A DNA stretch of 25,472 nucleotides, from positions 583,209 through 608,680 of the forward strand of contig BFEA01000248.1 in assembly GCA_003427395.1 (NCBI GenBank), read 5' to 3'. This document shows, piece after piece, positions 10,282 to 21,092 of the stretch. How positions within the stretch are numbered: position 1 is the first letter of the stretch; every line of letters begins with the position of its first letter. This DNA is from Chara braunii (lineage: Eukaryota > Streptophyta > Charophyceae > Charales > Characeae). The notes under the pieces are model-generated. The model did not search any database. It was not told where the DNA came from and saw only the letters and a list, made by a program, of their open reading frames with translations. The translations under genes were made by a program, and so were the position numbers.

Positions 10282-10480
10282 CGAGCGTGTTTGCGTGTGT
10301 GCGACACGCAGACATAGACTAAAGTTGCTAAACCACGCACAGAATCCTCTGACTAAATCACCAATGACCACTGGTCTCATCCCACATTCCCGTCTGTACT
10401 ACTCTCTCCGCACACGCACGAGCTCATTTTCCCTCCTAACGTTTCCTCTTCATACCGAATACTATATCCAATTACTTCAT

Positions 10481-10576
10481 CGTTATTTGGCTTCTCATTT
10501 CCCTCACTTCCTCGTTATTTGGCTTCTCATTTCCCTCACTTCCTCGTTATTTGGCTTCTCATTTCCCGACACTTCG
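10481..10576 (+). repeat. 32-bp minisatellite, three copies
   Basis: The unit beginning CGTTATTTGGCTTCTCATTT starts at 10481, 10513 and 10545, an exact 32-bp period. The first two copies are essentially identical and the third diverges at its end. It lies within a C/T-rich stretch with a 113-codon open frame that has no known domain. Confidence 0.9.
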
Positions 10577-10900
10577 TCGCGACTTGCCTTCACCTTTGCT
10601 TCCAAACGTGAAATGAGCGCCTACATACAAAAATGACAGACGACACGCTACGACTTCTCAAAAATCTGACCACATTTCCGCCCTCGAACCAACATTCTGA
10701 GATGTACATGTTCATGATGAACATAGATATTCACTTCCAGGGCAAACACATACAAAAGTACAATATATAATATAGAAATACATATATATCATATGAATGT
10801 ACGTGTATGCATATAGACCGGGCGTTATGTTCCGGAAATGAAACGGCTACATGACTGCCCAGTAAACGAAACGTGTACATGAACACCTCACTGTCCTCAT

Positions 10901-11377
10901 CTTCTCCCCGCTACCATTGCAGCCACGAAACGAACCGGATATCTTACGGGCTCCACCTGGCCACGTATCACCAGGATATACGATAAATAATCCTCAAAGC
11001 GACCGGACGTATTCGAGGATAGGATGGTCTGACTAAACCCTAACCGTCACACAGGCAGGCAACCACTACACTCCCCTCGTTAGTAAACACACCGCGCGAC
11101 ACCTAAACATTCATGCTTCTCCACTAGGTAACTTCTCCCCGCTCCTATTGCTCCTTTACAATCGAAACGAACAAATTGCGTAATTCATAACAGCCGACGT
11201 CTCACCTCGAGCAAGACAAATCCCTCTAAACACATGCAAGGACCGCGCGTGTTTGAGTATAGCAAACTGGTCTGACTGTACCCTAAACACTACACAGCCG
11301 CCACAGCAAGACAAATCCCTAGGTTATGGAACACACCGAAGGAACCCTAAATATTCATGCTTCTGCAATAGGTAACC
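10901..11377 (+). repeat. Diverged tandem duplication of about 230-245 bp
   Basis: Unit 1 (10901-11131) and unit 2 (11132-11377) share, in order, CTTCTCCCCGCT...ATTGC, CGAAACGAAC, GGACCG/GACCGG near a TTCGAGGA-TTTGAGTA block, GGTCTGACT..ACCCTAA, and CATGCTTCT.CA.TAGGTAAC. They differ by many substitutions and indels. Unit 1 contains AAACCCTAA (11035-11043), the plant telo-box sequence, probably by chance. Confidence 0.65.
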
Positions 11378-12770
11378 TGTTATATGAAGGCTGAATATTA
11401 CGTGAATATATAGATATCTATTTCCGATTATATCAATTTTATACACAAATAATGTATCAACATAGATATCCATGTTCGATATCTTAAACCTAGATATCCA
11501 TTTTCTACGTAAATATTATACTACGAATATAGATTATGTCTATATATTTGATATATATGTTGTCGAACAGAACTGGCCGGTAAACCGCAGGCTCAGAGGG
11601 AGAAGACAAACGATACGAATAATTTCGACAGGGCGTTGTATTCGAGTATGGACGCGTGATGTGACCATGCCCAAGACAATTAAGCACACGCCACGACACC
11701 CATCATCACAATTGAACATCGAAGCTGACCGACACACTCCGCGTCCTCCATACCCCTACCAGGCGTCTACAATTCGAACTTTACGTCGACAATATTCGTT
11801 TCCTCGTATCCTCGACAACAGAAAAACACTCGAATTCTCCGAATTTACAAACATCTCATAACATCCTGTTACTTACCTGCACCACAACCATAACCTTCTG
11901 AGCCCTCCCTCTCCACTCTCCACACACTTGCGTAAGTCAAGCAGTCGAGTCACATCGCTAACGGGAACTGCTTGCTTCCATTTCAACCTTCATCGACAGC
12001 TATGCCTTCCACATCTGCACCAATGTAAATCTGCACCAATGTCAAATCACTGAATAGCAAAAACCACGTCAATCGCCATCACAATTAGATATCACTTGTC
12101 GTTCGCTTCCTCGTTTCCCTCCAGCCGAAGACAAGCGATACCCCAAACACATACCACGTTCCACGGCTACCGTTAACTGGACGGAGAGCGTAAGCAACAG
12201 TAAAAAAATGCGATGCTGGAAAAGAGAGATATACACAGACATCAAGCTGCTAACAACAAACCCCCGACAAAAAAGCGCAGGACCGAAAATGCACGCACGT
12301 CGCGTCAGAGAGGACAGAGNCATGCAAGTGATAATGCCCCGATTCGACGACAGAGAGGACAAAGGCGGCAAGAGGGCAGCCAAGCTTAAGACTCCATGGA
12401 GACGGCGGCTAACTCAGAGAGAGGGAGACAGCAGTGGAGCCAGGGACACAACGAGAGAACAACAACAGGAGAACGGAGAGCAACCAAGCCTAAGGGTCCA
12501 GGAAGAGGGCGGTGAACATGGGAAGAGAGAGAAGGCGGTGAACCAGGGGGACTACAAGGAGGGAGACCCAACGGAAGAGAAAGCAGAGATGCCCCGACCT
12601 ACAGAACGGCGAGGAGGTCGGAGTTCAGGTGAGACAACAACGGCCCTAAACAGCTGTGCTGAAGAGGATGTAGAAAAGTCGTAGGTAGGGAAAGAAGAGA
12701 TAACAGTGCAGATACGGGAATAAAGCGGAAAAGGCATTCCGTACACTCAGAGAGACGGAAATGTCAGAGG
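11378..12770. other. No confident gene
   Basis: AT-rich with repeated GATATC/TAGATATCCAT motifs at 11400-11560, then mixed sequence. From 12208 to 12684 the + strand is purine-rich and keeps an open frame of 158 codons of Glu/Arg/Lys/Gly-rich low complexity, with an N at 12320. I judge this a compositional artefact rather than a gene. Coding on either strand is not supported by any domain. Confidence 0.4.
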
Positions 12771-12776
12771 AACGGT

Positions 12777-12792
12777 GGTGTTAGAAAACACC
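12777..12792 (-). terminator. Histone mRNA-type 3' stem-loop behind H4
   Basis: On the - strand, GGTGTT-TTCT-AACACC forms a perfect 6-bp stem with a 4-nt loop, starting 53 nt after the H4 stop codon. This fits the replication-dependent histone mRNA 3' element (stem starting GG and ending CC, closing U-A pair, pyrimidine-rich four-base loop) at the expected distance. It deviates from the animal consensus by a G at the fourth stem position. Such elements end non-polyadenylated histone mRNAs in animals and volvocine algae. Function here is inferred from structure and position. Confidence 0.75.
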
Positions 12793-12845
12793 GNTGAAAG
12801 CGCAGATGGCGCAGATCCGGCAGGACGCAACACAGCGCCGCCGGT

Positions 12846-13166
<321 letters not shown>

Positions 13167-13294
13167 NTNGTGATCGCCGGCGGACAACCNTGTCACTGAC
13201 CTGGATGCAAGNAAGNCCCNAAGGATTATTACTNGGACNTANCGATTCTNGAAACAACGCAACTGNTTTTAATTTTTGAANGCCAAGTGGGGGT

Positions 13295-13303
13295 CTTTAT
13301 ATA
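13295..13303 (-). promoter_or_regulatory. TATA box of histone H4
   Basis: TATATAAAG on the - strand, about 138 nt upstream of the H4 ATG. A start site some 25-30 nt downstream would give a 5' UTR of roughly 110 nt. The interval up to the ATG contains about a dozen single Ns. Confidence 0.7.
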
Positions 13304-13475
13304 TTGCCTTTCTTGCGTCAAGGCGCACGCGGGACTGCGACTTGTACAACAACGAACGCGCGGTGGGGCTGTGGGCGAACGTCGCGGCAGCGGCGGGCTG
13401 GTGGTTGCGAAACCGTGCAGGAAATTCGCGACCAAATGGTGTTGAATCTGTTGATCCTCTTCAACACTCGGCCAG

Positions 13476-13483
13476 CCAATCAG
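13476..13483. promoter_or_regulatory. CCAAT box upstream of histone H4
   Basis: CCAATCAG (on the + strand) lies about 175 nt upstream of the TATA box; a second CCAATCA is at 13592. CCAATCAG-type elements are common in histone promoters and work in either orientation. A role here is inference. Confidence 0.45.
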
Positions 13484-13489
13484 AACGCA

Positions 13490-13739
13490 AGTTGAACCTT
13501 GGGCAGCCTATCGCACTTGTGCAAAGGAATTCCGGCCCCTCGAGAACCGGTCCTGCATGCTCTTTCCACTCTTCTCTACCGGGGCCTTGTCCCAATCAAA
13601 CTCGATCACGGGCCTAGACTCCCCGCTCGCCAAACGTCAAAAAGACAAAACTGGACCGCCTGCAGCGAGAACGTAGCCCGCGGCCGTAGGTGTGAAAAAA
13701 AAAAACAAAGGGCCCACAAAAAAAAAGGGGTAGGCACGT
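13490..13739. other. H4 upstream region, no partner gene seen
   Basis: GC-rich sequence up to about 13680, then short A-runs. I looked for a divergent histone gene, as occurs in volvocine algae, and found no H3, H2A or H2B motif in any frame. Confidence 0.5.
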
Positions 13740-13835
13740 AAGTGCCATTCATGAGGTCGTGGGTTCAGCCCCTACTGACCGCCTGCGGCACTCTTGGTGC
13801 CAAACGATCTGAAAAAAAAGAAGAAAAAGAAAAAA
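13740..13835 (+). mobile_element. tRNA-derived SINE-like fragment with A-rich tail
   Basis: GTGGG-TTCAGCC-CCTAC (13760-13776) folds as a tRNA T-arm with a 7-nt loop and resembles the pol III B box GGTTCRANNCC. About 35 nt later an A-rich tail starts (13813-13839, A with some G). A preceding A box is not clear, so this is at most a 5'-truncated SINE. Confidence is limited. Confidence 0.35.
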
Positions 13836-13875
13836 AGAGATAGTAGGCTTGGCTTGCTCGCCCTGTTCGCTGTCG

Positions 13876-13985
13876 GTAGGGTCTTTGGCCATCACGGCTG
13901 TACGTGTGTTTGTCTGTGTGGGTTGTGTGGTGTGTGTGTCACCCCGTTCGGTATGGTAGCGTCTTTGGCCATCACGGGTGTACTT
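13876..13985 (+). repeat. Short direct repeat TCTTTGGCCATCACGG
   Basis: GTCTTTGGCCATCACGG(C/G)TGTAC occurs at about 13879 and 13961, roughly 82 bp apart, the second directly before a 34-nt poly-T (13988-14021). Confidence 0.8.
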
Positions 13986-13987
<2 letters not shown>

Positions 13988-14022
<35 letters not shown>

Positions 14023-14190
14023 AACTTCGTATATGGCAGCCCGTGTAGGCCACAGCGTTGAAGGCTCCATCTATTGGTGGGGAGCAGCACCTGCTGGAAA
14101 TCGGGTCCAGCATCCCTTCACAATGATATGATGTATATGAGCTGGAAATCGCGTTCAGCATCCCTATACAGTGATGTGTAGAGATATCAT
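13988..14190 (-). mobile_element. Retroposon-like segment ending in poly-A (on - strand)
   Basis: Read on the - strand, a sequence containing the 54-bp dispersed repeat (14063-14116, also at 6185-6239) continues through TGCCATATACGAAGTTC into 34 A's (14021 to 13988). Upstream of it, a 48-bp unit (GCTGGAAATCG.GT.CAGCATCCCT on the + strand) is duplicated in tandem at about 14093 and 14141. Body, poly-A tail and dispersed copy suggest a short non-LTR retroposon. No coding region or target duplication was defined. Confidence 0.45.
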
Positions 14191-14510
14191 AGTGTGCATT
14201 CAATACAGTCTCTGTGCATACATCAATATGTGTCGCATGAAGAAAAAACTCTATCCTCCATATCTACCATACCAGATTCTCCGGAAACAGCACAGGCATT
14301 GATTACTTCCCTGCGCACAAGAGAAGGATTGACCTCCTGCCCATGTAGTGTAATCCTAACGAAAAGCATTTGCATCCATCACTCCAACCAGCAAATCAAA
14401 ATCAAGACACGAAACCCTAAGCAACCTACCTCCCTTTGGGGGGCATTCAACACCCCTTCGTGATTGGAACTTCACGGCCGGTCAACTCCAGTCGATAAAG
14501 GGGAGAAAAT
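14191..14510. other. No gene recognised
   Basis: Unremarkable sequence; an AAACCCTAA motif (telo-box like) is at 14412-14420. A short open frame of 89 codons has no known domain. Confidence 0.4.
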
Positions 14511-14668
14511 TTATCCCACTCCCACCCGGTTGACGCCATCTTTGGTGTTATTGTCGTTCTTTGTTTTGTTATTGTTGTTGTTGTTGCTGCCCTCTCCACC
14601 GTTATTATCGTCTTCACTGCCCACCCCCTTGTCACTGTTGGTGGTGATGTTGTTATTGATTGTTATCG

Positions 14669-14732
<64 letters not shown>

Positions 14733-14824
14733 CGCCACTGTTGATGTTGTCATCTTCGTCGCTGCCAACTCCGTCACCACCACTGGTGTTGCCGCTGGTG
14801 TTGGTGATGGTATCGCTACGATGT

Positions 14825-14868
<44 letters not shown>

Positions 14869-15446
14869 ATTGCTGCCGATATTGCTGCCGATATTGCTGA
14901 TGTTGTTGTTGTGGTTGTTGTTGATGTCATCGTTGCCAACTTCGTCGCTATCTGCTCCTCTCCCGTTTCGTTCTCACCCGTCGTCGTGATCAACTTGCAA
15001 TCTGCAACCTTCTCTCTCATCTCACCCATGTCATGTCGATCCTCCAGCAGGTTGCGCAGGTTGCGACCCTTTGTAAAAAGTGCTTTGCAGGCTCCCATCT
15101 TAACATCCGCCTTTCTCCAATCGATGCAGTCTTCGAGCCGGGGATCCGGCCCCTCCTCCAGCTCCCACATGATCTCCAACATGTCCTGTATCCTGTCTTC
15201 CGACCACTGAGACAGAGAGGTTAACCCCCTTTGACCTTTGGCCTTTCCTGCCATCGTGATGACAACACCCTCACAATCGACTGCAGCTGCAAACATCCCT
15301 CGTCCAAGGCGATAAACCATTTCTCCGCTCCATGTTGTCGCTCCCCCACCAACTCCATCTCTCGCCCAGAGAACCGCGCCATGATTACTCTTCTTGACAC
15401 ACTCACGGCTGGTGCTATCCCTGCCCACATTTTGCGGGACTTCCAT
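14511..15446 (-). CDS. Hypothetical protein with Thr-rich microsatellite-encoded C-terminus
   Basis: An open frame of 311 codons from ATG at 15446. The first ~160 residues look protein-like: a Gly-rich start, then an acidic/basic amphipathic stretch (WSEDRIQDMLEIMWELEEG, DWRKADVKMGACKALFTKG, RNLRNLLEDRHDMGEMREK) predicted by eye to be helical. The rest is encoded by (GTT)n arrays and reads as long Thr runs broken by Ala/Ile segments, then an Asn/Thr-rich tail. I recognise no family. Because GTT repeats are open in every frame, the C-terminal half is weak evidence. The gene could instead be the final part of a transposon protein, or one exon. No promoter or poly-A signal is assigned. Confidence 0.4.
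14668..14868. repeat. (GTT)n microsatellites in two blocks
   Basis: Pure GTT/TTG trinucleotide runs at 14668-14732 and 14825-14868, separated by a GTT-enriched but mixed stretch. The surrounding 14540-14960 is generally biased towards GTTG/TGCTG. Confidence 0.9.
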
Positions 15447-16546
<1,100 letters not shown>

Positions 16547-16566
16547 TCACAAACAGAACTGCCCGG

Positions 16567-17333
16567 TATATATTCAGGGTTGTCAGGCCGAACGTACGGA
16601 GGCCCCTAAGCTGACCCCCGAACGTTCGGGTGTTCGGGTCCTCGTACGAGGCCCGAACCTGAAGGGGTTCGGAAACCGTAAATAATTGTTTTGACACCTA
16701 AATATTATTATGTTTTTTTTTTTTTTTTTTAAAGAGTTATTTGAGATGTAAGGTATCTCTCCATTCATTTTGAAGGCATTTTGTTCAGCCAACAAAAAAT
16801 GAAATTGGCAAATATGGTGGTGTCAAAACTTGTTTGCCCACTCACAAATTTTTATTTTTTTCTCTTTTCACTTTTTATTTTTTCTTTATTTCGGCTCATA
16901 AAAAAAATATATATTTTTTCAAACTTTATTTGTAGATTCTCTATTATATAAGATACACACATATAAATTTTCATGGCATTTGTCACAACCCAAAACAAAT
17001 GAAAAATCGCCAAACATGGCGGCGTAAAAAACGAGCTAGCCCACTCAATAATTTCATTCTCGTTTTTTTTTTAATTTTCATTATTATGATTTATTTTTAG
17101 TATTTGATTTTTATTTCAAATTTGGTAAAGAATTTGGATGTAAAGTTGAGGCAAATGATGTTTAGTTTATTCTACTGCATAACACATATTTTGTTCGTAT
17201 TTTTTTGAATTCGTTTTTTTTAATTTTAGGGGGGGGGGGGATGGTTCCGCGTTCAGCCGAACGGCCGAACGTAATCCGACGTTCGGGTTCGGGCATTCGG
17301 CCCGTCCCGAACGCTGGTAGCCCTGTATGTATT
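16567..17333 (+). mobile_element. hAT-like non-autonomous element (751 bp)
   Basis: The element spans 16575-17325. Left end CAGGGTTGTCAGGCCGAACG; right end read inward CAGGGCTACCAGCGTTCGGG. It is flanked by TATATATT (16567-16574) and TATGTATT (17326-17333), an 8-bp target duplication with one mismatch. Both ends are rich in CGAACG/GTTCGG, while the interior is AT-rich and non-coding. It contains two diverged direct copies (16773-16850, 16973-17050) of an ~80-bp motif (GGCATTT...AAATGAAA...GCCAAA.ATGG.GG.GTCAAAA...GCCCACTCA) also found four times in the neighbouring palindrome. The 5-bp CAGGG terminus and 8-bp duplication fit hAT. Confidence 0.7.
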
Positions 17334-17425
17334 TATGATTATAAATATATATTTATATATTATATATATATTTATATATTATATATATATTTATACATTA
17401 CATATATTTATATATTATATATATA

Positions 17426-18802
17426 CAGCATGGTTACCAGTCCGAATGTTCGGGCGTTCGGGGTCTCGTTTGGGGTCCGAAGCTGAAGGGGTTCGGCCCC
17501 TGCCAAAAACTATTTTGGGGCCTAAAAATTATTTTGTCTTGTTGAATTTTGTTTTGTGAGTTTTGCATGATGTGCGCACACGCATTAAAATTTTAAAGGC
17601 ATTTTACCAAGCCCATAAAAAAAAAAAAAATCGCCAATGATGGAGGTGTCAAAACGTGCTCGGCCACTCAGTTGTTTTTTTTTTCCACTTTTCACATTTT
17701 GTTTTAATTTTATTTTGGTGCCCCAAATATTTTATTATTTTTTGAAACTTTTTTAATGAGTTTTATATTATGTGAAATATACATTTGTACATATTCAAGG
17801 CATTTGGTTGTACCAAGAGAAAATGAAAAATCATCAAAGACGGTGGTGTCAAAAATGTACTCACCCCCTCACTAATTTTATTTTTTTATATTTTTATATT
17901 TTTGTATTTAATTTTTATTTTACATTTGGTGAGGAATTTGTACGTAACATTGAGGCAAATGTTGTTTGTTTTATTTTTTAGCATAACATATATTTTTTCA
18001 CATTCAAAAAAAAAATTGAATTTATTTTATTATTGTCATTTTTATTTTTTTTTAGGTCCTCGTTCGAGCCAAACGAGTTAACGCATCCCCAAGAGGGGCC
18101 AAACGTTCGACAGGTTCGGGTTCGGGTTTGGCCGCATTCCCGAACCCGAACCTGCCGAATGTCCGGTCCCTCTTGGGGACGAACGACCGAATGCGGACCT
18201 AAAAAAAAAAATCAAAAATTTTTAAAAAGTATAAGAAAAAAATATACGTTACGCAGAAAAATATAATGAACACTATTTGCCTCAACGTTACATCCAAATT
18301 CCTTACCAAATGTGACATACAATCAAAATACGAAAAAAAATCATACTAGGAAAATAAAAAGATAATTAAAATTAGTGAGTGGGCAAACACGTTTTCGACA
18401 CCGACATCTTTAGCGATTGTTTATTGTTTCTTGGGACAATAAAATGCCCTGGAAATGTACAAATGTGTATTTCACATAATATAAAGCTCATGAACAAAAT
18501 TTTTAAAAATAATAAAATATTTGAGGCACCAAAGTAAAATCAAAACAAAAGGTGAAAAGTGGAAAAAAAAAATTGAGTGGCTAAGCATGTTTCGACACCG
18601 CCATCTTTGGCAATTTTTCATTTCAATTTAGCTTGGAAAAATGCCTTAAAATTTTATATGCATGTAGATCATGTCATACAAAACTCTAAAAAAAACGTAA
18701 ACAAAAAACAATAATTTGAAAGCCCCAAAATCGTTTTTGGCGGGGTCTGAACCCCGGGCCCCGAACGCTTGGATCAGCCTCTCGAACGTTCGGCCTGGTA
18801 AC

Positions 18803-18804
<2 letters not shown>
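17426..18804. mobile_element. 1.4-kb palindromic hAT-related element
   Basis: Two ~690-bp arms in inverted orientation meet near 18132, where CAGGTTCGGGTTCGGG (18111-18126) is perfectly complementary to 18139-18154. The outer ends are GGTTACCAGTCCGAA (left) and, read inward from the right, AGTTACCAGGCCGAA, embedded in TA repeats so that no target duplication can be read. Each arm carries two copies of the ~80-bp motif of the 751-bp element (+ strand 17595-17674 and 17796-17875; - strand 18369-18448 and 18572-18648). It looks like two members of that family joined tail to tail, or an element with very long TIRs. No transposase is encoded. Confidence 0.65.
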
Positions 18805-18839
<35 letters not shown>

Positions 18840-18962
18840 TCACGAAGTGAATAAGAGCGCAAAGGTGGATAAAGACAAAATAAAAAAAAGAAAGAAGGTA
18901 AGGAAGGAAAGCTCCGCCTATTCATCACCTCTTACGTACAAGCAGAGCATGAGCATGAGCAT
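18805..18962. other. Junction between palindromic element and Penelope-like element
   Basis: TA-rich microsatellite (18804-18836), then 100 bp of A/G-rich unique sequence, ending in four near-perfect GAGCAT repeats (18945-18968) that abut the 3' end of the Penelope-like element. Confidence 0.6.
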
Positions 18963-19719
18963 GAGCATGAGAGTTGTCGATGCAGATATCATGCAAAAAA
19001 CATAGATACTTGCAGTGTACTAGTTCACAACACAAACACTGAGACACAATCTTCATGTAATTCAACACGAATAGGTGCCTTGAGATTGTCGAAAAAGAAA
19101 CAATAAGCACAAACTCAAAGTGTCTGCCGGCTCCCCAACGCCTCGTTTCGGCTGGTGCCAGACCCAGCCTTCTAAGGGGGATTCGTGTCAAATGAAGAGG
19201 TCCTACTTTACGCTGTAATACTATTAATAGTCTCCAATTTATCTCTACCCCATCCTTTGATACCCTACTGTACTCAACAACCCTTGGCCTAGCTCGGAGA
19301 GAGACCCACAGAGGGGTCGGCTGACAAAACTACAAGAGTCAAGAACAATGACTGAGACAAAACAAAAAAGGCTACAAGAGACCCAAAGATCCAATCGGCA
19401 CAGGTAGCAAAAACGACAAAGTATTTCTATACCCCAAACAGGGCGTTCGGGCGCTGTTCCGACAACCCGAGAAATTGCAGTTTTACTTAAAGGTCTTCGA
19501 CTAAAACCCTCTTTCGGACCTATTTTTAACTGTCGGTTTGAAAGACCTTTTGCGCAGCCTCGGCCCACGACGGGGCCCGTTTATGAACAAATCTTCCCAA
19601 AATGCGATGAAACATGGCAACCGGGTATGGTTGCTTTCACAGTTCTCTTTTCAGAGTCAGCAGGCACTCGGCAACCCGGTTCTTCTTCGACGTACATTCC
19701 ATAATTTTATGGAGCATAC
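18963..19719 (-). repeat. 3' pseudo-LTR of the Penelope-like element (intact copy)
   Basis: 757 bp directly repeated at 23286-25008. On the - strand it holds the last ~65 codons of the RT (stop at 19526-19528) and a ~560-nt 3' UTR, ending in CTCATGC followed by further CATGCT units. It contains the uninterrupted target site GACCCA (19161-19166), occupied by an insertion in the other copy. A 6-bp stem GGCTGG/CCAGCC lies just at this place, followed by GAAAC. Confidence 0.85.
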
Positions 19720-21092
19720 CATTTATGAGCGTTCTTTTCTGTTTCATGCAAGTGTACGAGTTGAAATCTCGAAAGCTTTTGTACTCCAATTCCTCCCCGT
19801 CCTTCCAAATTTCCTCAAAGTTTTTTGCTTTGTACCAGCAAACAACTCTCTTCCCTTCAATCTTAATTCTGCATCCTAAAAAGCCCCACTCACCCAATCC
19901 ATCGTCTGTCCTCTTTAAAGTCAGATTCGGGTCATAGGAAGACTCAAATTTCCTAATTACCCTTTCAACCTCACAATTTTCTTCCCTTCCCCATTTCTTT
20001 CGCATAAAGACTGACACATCATCTACTAATCTTATCCATCTAATTAACCCAACCTCCTTTCCCAGGCTAGTCAAAAATTCATTTTCACAAAAGGCACATA
20101 GGATACAGGCAATCGGTGGGCTACTTAACTTGTCCATCGGGATTCCCTCTTTCTGTTTGATTAGCCTATTAGAAGCCTAGAGAAAGCCGTTTTTCAAATC
20201 AAATTCAACCATTCTTCTAATACACTCAAAACTGATCTTCACCCAACCCCACTCTCCCTTTCTTTGCCCAAACGAAGCCCCTTTTCCTCTCTGTCTAACC
20301 ATTACGAACGATCTTCCATTCTTTTCGTACTCCCTTCGAATCCATTCGGTTACCCGTTTGATCGACTCGTGTGGGAATTTGTTAAACATTTATTTAATGT
20401 CATAGGCAAACCCCACGAGTTCTCCTCCTCTTTTTTTTTTCGCCCACATGTTGACTTCATCTAGTTTCGTCTTCAGCTGATTGGTCGCTTTCAAATTGAA
20501 GTGTTGATTCTTCGGCAGGTTAAACAACAAGAAGTTCAAGGTTCTTGCTACTCTCTGATTGGCGGTCTTGGTTGGTTCCGAAAACGAAGGGGAAATAAGA
20601 CGGTACTTCAAGGGGTCCATGTGCTTTGGGAGCACATAGACCTTCCCCCAGCTACCTCCGTTATCCCGTTTCCCTACCTCATTCAAACCTTTTTCTGTAA
20701 ACTCCTTCGCCCGTGCGAGAATATCTTCTTCCTTCCGCCATACAACTTCGAAGGCCGGATTTTCATAAAACATGCCTCGCATGCCATCTGCATACTTGGC
20801 TGGATACTGAACTAGCGCCTCGGCGGGGTTCTTGTCCAACGAACACAAAACCAGTCCCTCCCAATTCTTCTTAATGTCTTAAATCTCATCCAGCAGGTTA
20901 TTCTGGACAGTGCCTACTTTTCGGATACAGCACCTGGCGTGCTGTATCGTCCATGGTGAGTTGATGCCTACTCCGAGCCCTTCATTATTCAACTTCTTGC
21001 ATAACATCACATCGTCCCTGGTATTGTCTACACCTTGCACCACGTTTTTTGCATTCATCAGTCTTTTGTCGATATCATTACTCCTTTCTAGA
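19526..21092 (-). pseudogene. Penelope-type reverse transcriptase (broken)
   Basis: Single reading frame, broken by stops at 20879-20881, 20390-20392, 20174-20176 and 19634-19636. Motifs in order: GLVLCSLDKNPAEALVQYP (matches the LV...DKN....V..P entry motif of Penelope RTs); VYVLPKHMDPLKYRLISPSF (finger K..R.I); FAYDIK-stop-MFNKFPH, motif A with its aspartate, a stop in the middle; KEGIPMDKLSSPPIA, motif B; WIRLVDDVSVF, motif C with LVDD in place of the usual YVDD. A thumb region follows. The stop at 19634-19636 is TGA where the truncated copy at 24815-25008 has CGA, a typical CpG decay. Enters from the linker frame by a 1-nt shift in an A-run near 21095. Would copy element RNA by target-primed reverse transcription in the nucleus; inactive here. 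Confidence 0.9.

Noticed and set aside
12208-12684. 158-codon Arg/Glu-rich frame on the + strand
   Set aside because: Purine-rich low-complexity DNA next to the H4 3' end, with an N inside and no domain; I treat it as a compositional artefact.
13276-13617. Divergent histone partner upstream of H4
   Set aside because: None of the three + strand frames contains H3, H2A or H2B motifs; the 113-codon frame is Arg/Ser/Pro-rich without a domain.
18945-18970. Direct GAGCAT repeats as a CRISPR-like or minisatellite feature of their own
   Set aside because: Only four hexamer units, immediately at the retroelement end; explained by the element's 3' terminus.
19147-19172. GGCTGG-loop-CCAGCC followed by GAAAC as a hammerhead remnant in the pseudo-LTR
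   Set aside because: The stem and GAAAC are suggestive, but the obligatory CUGANGA is absent in both copies. I keep it as a plain stem-loop.
19245-19568. Near-identical ~107-codon frames at 19245-19568 and 24534-24986 as a duplicated gene
   Set aside because: They run through the 3' UTR of the Penelope-like element in a frame unrelated to the RT; they match only because the pseudo-LTR is duplicated.
21050-21070. CTGATGA on the - strand as a hammerhead ribozyme core
   Set aside because: Pseudo-LTRs of Penelope-like elements can carry hammerheads, but this copy lies inside the RT coding frame and has no GAAA or stem II nearby.
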